Below are positions 1 to 5,734 of a stretch of 7,261 bases of DNA, one piece after another (position 1 is the stretch's first letter; every line of letters starts with the position of its first letter). Origin of the DNA: Chloroflexota bacterium (GTDB lineage Bacteria; Chloroflexota; Anaerolineae; Anaerolineales; E44-bin32); contig JAPLGR010000545.1 in NCBI GenBank assembly GCA_026390045.1, positions 1 to 7,261 on the forward strand, given 5' to 3'. The translations under genes and the position numbers were made by a program. The notes beneath the pieces are model-generated. The model saw only the letters and a program-made list of their open reading frames with translations, made no database searches and had not been told where the DNA came from.

Positions 1-570
1 GACTCGGGTCGGATCACGATGGACGGCACAGACATCCGGGATCTGCGGAAGGCGGACCTGCGCCGCCGGCTCGGGCTGGTGCCGCAGGACACCTTTCTGT
101 TCTCGGCCAGCGTGATGGAGAACATCCGCTACGGGCGGCTCGAGGCCACGGACGAAGAGGTGACGGAGGCGGCCAGGATGGCCGACGCCGACCACTTCAT
201 CCGCCAGCTGCCGCAGGGCTACCAGGCGCTACTGTCGGAGCGAGCGGGCAACCTGAGCCAGGGTCAGCGCCAGCTGCTCTCGATCGCGCGCGCCATCTTG
301 GCCGATCCGGCGATCCTCGTTTTGGATGAGGCGACCAGCAGCGTTGACACGCGCACCGAGGCCCGCATCCAGAAGGCGCTGCTGCGGCTGATGCAAGACC
401 GGACAAGCTTCGTCATCGCCCACCGGCTGAGCACGATCCGCGACGCCGACCACGTGCTGGTGATGGACGAGGGGAAGGTGGTGGAGGAGGGCACCCACCA
501 GCAGCTCCTCGACCGCCGGGGCTTCTACCATCGCCTATACGTCAGCCAATTCAAGGGGCAGGCGATTTAG
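1..570 (+). CDS. ABC exporter (MsbA/MDR-like), C-terminal part of nucleotide-binding domain; 5' partial
   Basis: The reading frame is open from base 1, so the true start lies upstream; the ATG at 19 is internal. The visible 189 codons are the second part of an ABC exporter ATPase domain. In order, they show the Q-loop with the exporter-type sequence VPQDTFLFSASVMENI, the signature LSQGQRQ, Walker B with the D-loop (ILVLDEATSSVD, including the catalytic Glu), and the switch histidine in IAHRLST. Walker A and the membrane domain are outside the window. In this family the domain hydrolyses ATP at the cytoplasmic face to drive lipid, drug or peptide export. The signature has Gln in place of the second Gly of LSGGQ, a variant known in heterodimeric exporters, so a partner half-transporter upstream is plausible but unseen. 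The substrate cannot be deduced. The protein ends normally at a TAG. Confidence 0.95.
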   Translation, partial: DSGRITMDGTDIRDLRKADLRRRLGLVPQDTFLFSASVMENIRYGRLEATDEEVTEAARMADADHFIRQLPQGYQALLSERAGNLSQGQRQLLSIARAILADPAILVLDEATSSVDTRTEARIQKALLRLMQDRTSFVIAHRLSTIRDADHVLVMDEGKVVEEGTHQQLLDRRGFYHRLYVSQFKGQAI

Positions 571-597
571 CTGTCAAGCTTTTCTCAGCGGTCCGGT

Positions 598-603
598 TAT
601 AAT
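598..603 (+). promoter_or_regulatory. -10 element TATAAT, predicted leaderless promoter of the DUF4230 gene
   Basis: A perfect TATAAT lies six bases before the ATG at 610. A transcript starting about seven bases after the hexamer would begin at or next to the A of the start codon. No Shine-Dalgarno sequence is visible between 571 and 609, which agrees with a leaderless mRNA. The -35 region is weak: CTGTCA at 571-576 is the closest match, but its spacing of 21 bases is too long. Confidence 0.6.
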
Positions 604-609
604 CGCTGC

Positions 610-1311
610 ATGGCCAAGAACATCCTGATCGTTCTGCTCGTCCTGGGTATCCTCGCCACGGCGGCCATCGTCGTCGGCTCGGTGTTCGTGATGCGGACCG
701 TGGAGGACACGGTCCGTCCCGTGGCCGATCTCTCGGCCGGCGTGAGCACGCAGGTCGCCGGCATCCTGCATCCGACGCCGACCATCATCCCGGATCCGGT
801 GACCATCGTGCGCGAGGTGCGCTCGCTGGCGCGGCTGGAGACGATCCAGTACACGGTCGAGAAGGTGATCACGGCCGAGACGGGGCAGGGGGCGCTCGGC
901 TTCCTGTTCGGTGACAAGCTGCTGTTCATCGCCCACGGCGTCGTCATCGCCGGGGTCGATCTCGACAAGCTGGCGCCGGACGACATCCGGATCGATTCCG
1001 AGGGGCGTGTCTATCTCCGCCTGCCGGAGCCGGAGATCTTCGTCGCCACGCTCGACAACGAGCAGTCGTATGTCTACGACCGCGACACCGGCCTGCTGAC
1101 GCGTGGCGACATCACGCTCGAGGCGGCCGCCCGCAAGGCGGCTGAGGATGAGATAAGGAAGGCGGCGCTCGAGGACGGCATACTTGAGCAGGCTCAGCGG
1201 AACGCCGAGAGCACGCTGTACGGCATGTTGCGGGCGATGGGCATCCCCGATGTCCTGTTCGCCGCCGAAGACTGGAGCCTGCCGGTGCTGGAGGCGACTG
1301 CTACCCCCTGA
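610..1311 (+). CDS. DUF4230 family single-pass membrane protein
   Basis: This 233-residue protein begins with a hydrophobic helix at about residues 4-28, most likely an uncleaved signal anchor. A linker rich in Pro and Thr follows (about 54-64), then a compact domain with the pattern VREVRSLARLETIQYTVEKV (residues 67-86). Next come hydrophobic strands around FGDKLLFIAHGVVIAGVDL and VYLRLPEPEIF, and a charged helix at about 168-210. This order is typical of DUF4230, a family of unknown biochemical function found in many bacteria as membrane-anchored proteins. The domain probably lies outside the membrane. Codon use is strongly GC-ending: 55 of the first 60 codons end in G or C. The gene starts 39 bases after the ABC stop but probably has its own promoter, because a -10 box abuts its start codon. 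I recognise the family, not a function. Confidence 0.85.
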   Translation: MAKNILIVLLVLGILATAAIVVGSVFVMRTVEDTVRPVADLSAGVSTQVAGILHPTPTIIPDPVTIVREVRSLARLETIQYTVEKVITAETGQGALGFLFGDKLLFIAHGVVIAGVDLDKLAPDDIRIDSEGRVYLRLPEPEIFVATLDNEQSYVYDRDTGLLTRGDITLEAAARKAAEDEIRKAALEDGILEQAQRNAESTLYGMLRAMGIPDVLFAAEDWSLPVLEATATP

Positions 1312-1341
1312 TCGGCGGATTCCGTTCGAAACGTGACCTCG

Positions 1342-1363
1342 GCGGTGAGCCCTGCCTCACCGC
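1342..1363 (+). terminator. Terminator-like hairpin after the DUF4230 gene
   Basis: GCGGTGAG at 1342-1349 and CTCACCGC at 1356-1363 form a perfect 8-bp stem with a six-base loop, starting 31 bases after the stop codon at 1311. The following bases (TGTGGTTTG) are only weakly T-rich, so termination may be inefficient. Position and stem quality support the call; the poor T tract keeps it tentative. Confidence 0.5.
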
Positions 1364-1448
1364 TGTGGTTTGCCCCGTCGCCAAGCGGATGGCAACCAGC
1401 TGTGGCCCTATGCGTGAGGCCTGGGGGGCCGACTGGCGCCGGGCGCAC

Positions 1449-1642
1449 AGGCCAGCGTCGGGCGGACGCGTTCGGGCTTGATGCCGAAGTGGATCGACGC
1501 CCATGTGGCGTGGCCCACCAGCTGCTTGCGGTGCTTGCCCGGATCGGTCTTGCCGGTGTTCCGGTCCAGTACCTGGAGCAAGTCGCCGATGCGCGACTCG
1601 CCGTATCCGTACGAATCGATGATTCACGCGCCGGACGCCGGC
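1449..1642 (-). pseudogene. Decayed fragment of a PD-(D/E)XK nuclease gene (paralogue of 5735-6642)
   Basis: This stretch matches 5968-6206 of the nuclease gene in the same orientation. The first roughly 138 bases align without gaps, with about 16 mismatches by my count, followed by a 45-base (15-codon) in-frame deletion. Read on the reverse strand it encodes a peptide like the core of the nuclease; 38 of 46 residues match over the stretch starting at GD and ending at RPTLA. The deletion removes the strand carrying the first catalytic Asp (KVDVLF in the full copy). The second motif LDWKTGK has become LDRNTGK, losing the catalytic Lys. An in-frame TGA replaces a Trp near the 5' side of the fragment. 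Nothing similar to the rest of the nuclease gene is seen on either side. The fragment cannot encode an active nuclease. It may be the remains of a duplication, or a transferred copy reduced by deletion. Confidence 0.85.
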
Positions 1643-1654
1643 ACGCCACGGGAT

Positions 1655-1727
1655 GCGGCCTTCGTCCCCGGACACCGCCGAACTGTCCTCTATCACAAGG
1701 TTGCAGGTTCAAGTCCTGTGCGGCCCA
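1655..1727 (+). pseudogene. tRNA-like remnant (3' half recognisable), possible old attachment site
   Basis: The 3' part is very tRNA-like. T stem GCAGG (1703-1707), loop TTCAAGT (1708-1714) and stem CCTGT (1715-1719) pair fully with one G-U. A seven-base acceptor strand GCGGCCC and discriminator A (1727) follow. Upstream are pieces reminiscent of glutamate/aspartate tRNAs: TTCGTC at 1661-1666, GGACACCGCC at 1670-1679, and a loop-like CTATCAC at 1690-1696. However, the 5' acceptor strand does not pair well with the 3' strand, the D arm is too short, and no good anticodon stem forms. I read it as a broken tRNA, or a tRNA 3' end left by integration, not a working gene. The 5' boundary is set by counting a normal tRNA length back from the discriminator base. 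Confidence 0.4.
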
Positions 1728-1817
1728 CCTGGCAACCCGCCCCCCGCAGCCCCACTCGGGTCCCCTTTCACGGCGACGGGACCGGTCGACGCGCCTGGCC
1801 GGCGCATCCAGTCGACG

Positions 1818-1823
1818 TAGAAT
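1818..1823 (+). promoter_or_regulatory. Possible -10 element (TAGAAT) for the glycosyltransferase gene
   Basis: TAGAAT differs from TATAAT at one position and lies 56 bases before the ATG at 1880. No convincing -35 box is found at normal spacing (1795-1800 reads CTGGCC). Otherwise the interval 1728-1860 shows only a short inverted repeat (GGTCCC at 1759-1764 with GGGACC at 1778-1783) and no coding signal. Confidence 0.25.
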
Positions 1824-1860
1824 CACCTGTAGGGCGGATTGTTGGGTGTCTGTCCGGACC

Positions 1861-1866
1861 GGAGGT
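1861..1866 (+). promoter_or_regulatory. Ribosome binding site GGAGGT for the glycosyltransferase
   Basis: GGAGGT lies 13 bases before the ATG at 1880. This is longer than the usual 5-9, but it is the only strong purine-rich site here. The reading frame is open upstream to 1478. The family's N-terminal strand and GSRGDVQP motif begin right after 1880, which supports this start. Confidence 0.55.
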
Positions 1867-1879
1867 ACACGCAGCTGCC

Positions 1880-3163
1880 ATGCAAGCAACCATCATTGCA
1901 GCAGGAAGCCGAGGTGACGTCCAGCCCTATGTCGCGCTAGGCCATGGGCTAAAGGACGCGGGCCACACTGTCCGCGTCCTTGCTTCAGACGACTTCCGAG
2001 AGTTGATCACCGACCATGGCCTGACGTTCTTCGATATCGGCGGGAGCATGGAGTCCGTCACGCGAAGCATGGAGGGAGTGCTCGAGGGAGGTAACTTCCT
2101 GAAGATCCTCTCGACAATGGGGCCTACTGCGAAACGTCTTGTCAGCCAAGCGGCTGCAAGTGGACTGGCAGCTTGCGAGGGATCCAACCTGATCATCGCT
2201 GGCCTCGGAGGGCTCTTCGTGGGGCTCGCCCTATCAGAGAAGCTTGGTATCCCGTTTGTCCCCGCCTACCTATATCCGTTCACGCCCACCCGTGGCTTCC
2301 CCACTGTGCTGTCGCCGTCGCCGCAAGTGCAGTTGCCCTCGTGGGCCAATCGTCTGTCCCACCGCATGGGGCAGCAGATGATGTGGCAAACCTTCCGCGC
2401 GGCGGATAACAAGGCGCGCCGCGAAGTCCTCCGCATTGCTCCCTTGCCATTCTGGGGACCATTCGGTTCGCTGGAGCAGGACGAGCGGACGATTCTCTGT
2501 GGCTACAGCCAGCACGTCATTCCAGTCCCCAAGGACTGGGGCGATTCGATCCACGTCACGGGATACTGGTTCTTGGACCCTCCTGCTGGCTGGGAACCTC
2601 CCGCCGACCTTGTCACGTTTCTGAACTCCGGCCCGTCGCCCGTCTACATCGGGTTTGGCAGCATGGTCAATCGCAAGCCAGAGGAGGTTGCAGATTTGGT
2701 GCTCCGGGCTTTGGAGCGGAGCGGCCAGCGCGGTGTGGTGTCCGCGGGTTGGGGCGGCATGAAGACCCTCGAGTTGCCGGAGACCGTCCACATGATTGGC
2801 TCAATCCCACACAGTTGGCTGTTTCCGAGGATGGCCGCGGTTGTCCACCACGGCGGCGTCGGTACAACCGCCGCCGGTCTACGCGCTGGCGTCCCGGCGG
2901 TTGTCACTCCCTTTTTCGGCGACCAACTCTTCTGGGGACAGCGTGTCCATGAGCTGGGAGTTGGTCCACGGCCCATACCCCGCCGGCGCCTTTCAGTCGA
3001 CCGGCTCGCCGAGGCAATACACTCCGCAGTGTCCAGTTCAGGGATGCGGGACCGATCAACTCAGCTTGGGGAACGCATTCGAAGTGAGGATGGCATAGAT
3101 CGAGCTGTCAAGATACTTGAGCAGGTGTGCAGCGCAACCCGCCCAACACCTACCTCCAGCTGA
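1880..3163 (+). CDS. GT1-family glycosyltransferase (sterol/lipid UDP-glucosyltransferase type)
   Basis: The product is 427 residues, normal for a bacterial GT-B fold enzyme of this type. The N-terminal domain opens with the beta strand and glycine loop typical of sterol glucosyltransferase relatives: GSRGDVQPYVALG at residues 9-21. The C-terminal domain has a second Rossmann-like start (VYIGFGSM, 255-262). It is followed by the donor-binding block with HHGGVGTTAAGL (323-334) and P-FFGDQLFWGQRV (344-356), where Asp348, Gln349 and Trp352 correspond to the nucleotide-sugar contacts of this family. In known relatives these residues bind UDP-sugar and the enzyme transfers the sugar to a lipid, sterol or polyketide. 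The actual acceptor is unknown. No signal peptide or membrane helix is seen, so it probably acts in the cytoplasm or at the inner membrane face. Only 41 of the first 60 codons end in G or C, against 55 of 60 in the DUF4230 gene, which suggests acquisition from another genome. It converges with the lipoprotein gene and has no operon partner in view. Confidence 0.9.
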   Translation: MQATIIAAGSRGDVQPYVALGHGLKDAGHTVRVLASDDFRELITDHGLTFFDIGGSMESVTRSMEGVLEGGNFLKILSTMGPTAKRLVSQAAASGLAACEGSNLIIAGLGGLFVGLALSEKLGIPFVPAYLYPFTPTRGFPTVLSPSPQVQLPSWANRLSHRMGQQMMWQTFRAADNKARREVLRIAPLPFWGPFGSLEQDERTILCGYSQHVIPVPKDWGDSIHVTGYWFLDPPAGWEPPADLVTFLNSGPSPVYIGFGSMVNRKPEEVADLVLRALERSGQRGVVSAGWGGMKTLELPETVHMIGSIPHSWLFPRMAAVVHHGGVGTTAAGLRAGVPAVVTPFFGDQLFWGQRVHELGVGPRPIPRRRLSVDRLAEAIHSAVSSSGMRDRSTQLGERIRSEDGIDRAVKILEQVCSATRPTPTSS

Positions 3164-3191
3164 CTCGGCGGGCGAGGCGTTGATTGGAGCT

Positions 3192-3209
3192 TGCCTGGCC
3201 CGCCGGGCA
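3192..3209. terminator. Hairpin between convergent genes, possible bidirectional terminator
   Basis: TGCCTGG (3192-3198) and CCGGGCA (3203-3209) pair with one G-U around a CCCG loop, in the 141-base gap between the glycosyltransferase and lipoprotein stops. No T tract follows on either strand, so intrinsic termination would be weak. Location is the main support. Confidence 0.3.
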
Positions 3210-3304
3210 ACATGCCTTGAGGCCCGCGGCCCCCTCATTCTGCGGCCTCGCCCGTGCCTAATGCAGTGCCCGACACTGGGGCTCTTGAGCACAAGGAAGG
3301 AGAT

Positions 3305-5452
3305 TCACACCCGTGGAGAAGGCCGCGACGAGGCGGCCGCCTTTCGGGCCTGTCGCAGGGTGAAGAACACGATGCCCGCTCCCGGCGGCATCAAGCAGCA
3401 CAATGCCAACAGGCCCAGGTAGGCGAGGCGCGCCGTTCCGGCTGAGCCCGTCTTGTCGGCGGCTAGCGGTTCTCCGAAATCGAGCTCGTCAACGTTCTCG
3501 ACGGTCACGGCGACCGGTGCCACCTGTTGACCCCCCGGAAGGAGGAGCGGCACCTGCACCCCGCCGCCCTCGACGTGTAGGGTCGCAACCTCCGCCTGCG
3601 CGATCGGCTGCGGTCCGTACGTGACCATGTTGCCGTTCTCATCCGCGACCAGGACGTGCATCTCCCCGCTGTCTGTTCCCGTCAACTGCACCTCGTACTC
3701 GCCCTCCGGCAGCCCGAAGTACCACTGGTACTCGCCATCGCTGCGCGGCGTGGGGTAGAAGTCGGCACCTTCGATCTCGTTCACGAACTCGCCATCCTCC
3801 AGCATGCCCAGTCGCCGTCCATCGCCGGCCTTGACCAGCACCGCCACGGGTGAGTTGACGCCAATACGGATCGGGTGGACGCGTGCTCGCGGCAGCTCCG
3901 TTCCTGCATAGTGGGACGGGTTGCCGTACATGTGTGGATACTGGCCGCCCCCCTCACCAACGCCGACTCCCCAAGTGAAACGCTTGTTCCACTGATCGAT
4001 TGTGAAGACCTCCGGGCGCTGGTTCGGCCATGGATCGAGGACCGTGCCGGACTGACGCCAGTCCGTACCCCGCGGGAAGACGACCACCGCCTGGTGACCG
4101 CCGCGGTAGGCCTGGACCGGGCCGTAGTCGATGCCGGCGAGCTGGGCGCGTACAGCGGGATCGGGATCGGTGCGGATGGCGTCTAGCCAGCGGATGACCC
4201 GCGTCTGGTAGTCGCCGCAGGCGTAGTCCGACCCATTGGTCAGATTGTTGGCCGAGCCTGGCGAGAAGACCGCGCTGAGCGCGCTCTGGATCAGTGACGG
4301 GTTCGTCATTACCTGGCCGACAGGTATCTCGTCGACGAACTTCTCCTGCAGTTCCTTGATCAGCCCGGTGGTCAACTCGGGATCGATCTCGACTTCCAGC
4401 TCGGGCTGCAGCACGCTAACGGCGCGCAGGGGAATGTTCGTCGGATCCTGGTCGAGCCAGGTCAGCATCAGGCCCTTCGGGTCCGTCCAGTCGCCACTCA
4501 CGGTCTCGGTCATTCCCGCCGGCAAGTAGTCGAACACAAAGGGAGGGAAGGACTCGTCGGCCGTCGCCCCGGTCCAGAAATTGGAGTAGGCGCTGAAGTC
4601 GAGGCGCCCATGCAGGTCGAAGGTGCGCTGCCGCGTGGCTTCGTCTTCCGTTAGGTCAAGCGTCAGGTCGGTGTTCGGCCCGGACAGCCCAGGAACCGAG
4701 CGAACGAGATTGCGAAGCCCGTCTACGTCAGTCCATTGGCCGTGGGCGCGCACCGGCTGATGGGCCTCCTGGGCCTCGACGATGCTGCCGACCGACCAGC
4801 CGGCGGCGGACAGAGCGGCGAGTTCACCCCCCACCAGGGATTCAATGGGTGGAGGGAAGGACAGGGACGCGGTTCCGGTCCCGTCATCGTTGACATTGAG
4901 CACCAGATGGACCGCCGTTGACGGGCAGACCTTGTCGTCCGAAGTGTTGACTTGGAAGCGCAGCGGCGAGCCGGGACCAGAGTACGCCCAGGCCAGCGTG
5001 TTGCCGTCGACCGAGGTGGCGTTGTGTGTTTGGATCAGCCCGGGCGCGGTCACCCGCCATTGGAAGTTGGTTTCGCCTCCGCTGCTATCCGAGTCGCCCA
5101 GCACCAGCTCGACGTCGTAGTAGAGGGTGTCGTCTTCGAACTCCAGGCAGCGGATTCGAATCGCGTCCTCGCCGATGGCGTTGTACCAGCTGGCAAGCTG
5201 GTTGAGGTCACTGAAGGGAAAAGAGTAGACACACCAGGTCTCTGCGCCCCGCGTCTCTTGGCGCACTTCGGCCCCCTCAGGACCGCCGTCCGTGTCGCAG
5301 GTTACCTCGTCTTCGTCCGGCAGGAACCCAACGCCGATCTCGGTGACCCCCGATCCGTCCGGGGTAATCGTCGTATTCCACTCCCCGCCGGCGACGTCAC
5401 AGGCGGAGAGCATGAGGGTGAGCAGGGCCAGGAGGGGAAGGCTCCTTCGCAT
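3305..5452 (-). CDS. Large lipoprotein with LppM-like modules and a Cys-His-Asp (transglutaminase/papain-like) motif set
   Basis: The start at 5452 is preferred over the longer open frame because AGGAGGT (5457-5463) lies four bases before it and a lipoprotein signal follows directly. Residues 1-17 are a signal peptide ending in the lipobox LSAC, with Cys18 as the lipid site. Two beta-rich modules follow, starting with similar strand-turn-strand patterns (ITPDGSGVTEIGVGF at 29-43; LNVNDDGTGTASLSFPP at 185-201), each with a later segment like FSDLNQL / WTDVDGL. They resemble the LppM-type domain of actinobacterial and Chloroflexota lipoproteins. Residues about 405-485 hold Cys412 (YACGDYQ), His453 (GGHQAVVVF) and Asp473 (VLDPWPNQ), in the order and local context of papain/transglutaminase-fold catalytic residues. 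A beta-rich region (about 525-660) comes next, then a membrane helix at about 676-698 and a basic tail. The protein is therefore predicted to be extracytoplasmic and anchored at both ends. Total length is 715 residues. Peptidase or transferase activity is inferred only; substrate unknown. Confidence 0.75.
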   Translation of the reverse strand: MRRSLPLLALLTLMLSACDVAGGEWNTTITPDGSGVTEIGVGFLPDEDEVTCDTDGGPEGAEVRQETRGAETWCVYSFPFSDLNQLASWYNAIGEDAIRIRCLEFEDDTLYYDVELVLGDSDSSGGETNFQWRVTAPGLIQTHNATSVDGNTLAWAYSGPGSPLRFQVNTSDDKVCPSTAVHLVLNVNDDGTGTASLSFPPPIESLVGGELAALSAAGWSVGSIVEAQEAHQPVRAHGQWTDVDGLRNLVRSVPGLSGPNTDLTLDLTEDEATRQRTFDLHGRLDFSAYSNFWTGATADESFPPFVFDYLPAGMTETVSGDWTDPKGLMLTWLDQDPTNIPLRAVSVLQPELEVEIDPELTTGLIKELQEKFVDEIPVGQVMTNPSLIQSALSAVFSPGSANNLTNGSDYACGDYQTRVIRWLDAIRTDPDPAVRAQLAGIDYGPVQAYRGGHQAVVVFPRGTDWRQSGTVLDPWPNQRPEVFTIDQWNKRFTWGVGVGEGGGQYPHMYGNPSHYAGTELPRARVHPIRIGVNSPVAVLVKAGDGRRLGMLEDGEFVNEIEGADFYPTPRSDGEYQWYFGLPEGEYEVQLTGTDSGEMHVLVADENGNMVTYGPQPIAQAEVATLHVEGGGVQVPLLLPGGQQVAPVAVTVENVDELDFGEPLAADKTGSAGTARLAYLGLLALCCLMPPGAGIVFFTLRQARKAAASSRPSPRV

Positions 5453-5456
5453 TGCG

Positions 5457-5481
5457 ACCTCCTGGCCACGGAGGGGTGGCC
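5457..5481 (-). promoter_or_regulatory. Strong ribosome binding site with adjoining alternative hairpins, lipoprotein 5' leader
   Basis: On the reverse strand, AGGAGGT (5463-5457) precedes the ATG by four bases. Immediately upstream, GGCCAC (5481-5476) and GTGGCC (5469-5464) form a perfect 6-bp stem whose six-base loop contains CCTCC (5474-5470). That CCTCC is also complementary to the GGAGG of the ribosome binding site. The leader could therefore fold with the site free, or instead with CCTCC paired to it across a seven-base loop. The ribosome binding site is confident; a regulatory role for the fold is speculative. Confidence 0.5.
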
Positions 5482-5668
5482 CAGATCCAGGCGGTTGGGA
5501 TGGGCGAATCGTAGTGATTCCCGCTCCGAGCGCCATCGGAGAGAGGACTCGGCGCCTTGGCGCTCTGTGGCCATAGGTCGGACCGGAGCCCGGCTGCCGG
5601 ACCGCTCCGGGAGCAAGGGGGGCGCCGCCGGTGCGAGGGTGCGCCAAGGGATCGTTCATACGCAGGTG

Positions 5669-5683
5669 GGCGCCATTGGCGCC
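5669..5683. repeat. Small GGCGCC inverted repeat between nuclease and lipoprotein genes
   Basis: Two GGCGCC hexamers flank ATT, giving a 6-bp stem with a three-base loop. It sits 52 bases after the nuclease stop on the reverse strand, where a terminator could lie, but no T tract follows. I see no coding signal in the surrounding gap (5453-5734). Confidence 0.25.
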
Positions 5684-5734
5684 ATCCCCCAGCGTCATGG
5701 CGGAGGACGTTGCGGTTTGCGCCCGGGGCCGGCC

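Noticed and set aside
1478..1879. An N-terminal extension of the glycosyltransferase frame to an ATG at 1478
   Set aside because: The added 134 residues overlap the dead nuclease fragment and tRNA remnant and have no family similarity. The family's first strand starts at 1880 after GGAGGT.
1194..1889. Reverse-strand open frames across the scar (231 and 131 codons)
   Set aside because: They read the nuclease fragment in the wrong frames and run into the antisense of DUF4230. The homologous frame is the one with the TGA.
5457..5481. H-type pseudoknot between the leader hairpin loop and the ribosome binding site
   Set aside because: Only one base would have to span a 6-bp stem, which is sterically unlikely. 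Alternative hairpins are more plausible.
5453..5698. An 82-residue N-terminal extension of the lipoprotein frame
   Set aside because: The extension is Pro/Arg/Gly-rich and would bury the lipoprotein signal inside the protein. The ATG at 5452 has an ideal ribosome binding site and directly begins the signal peptide.
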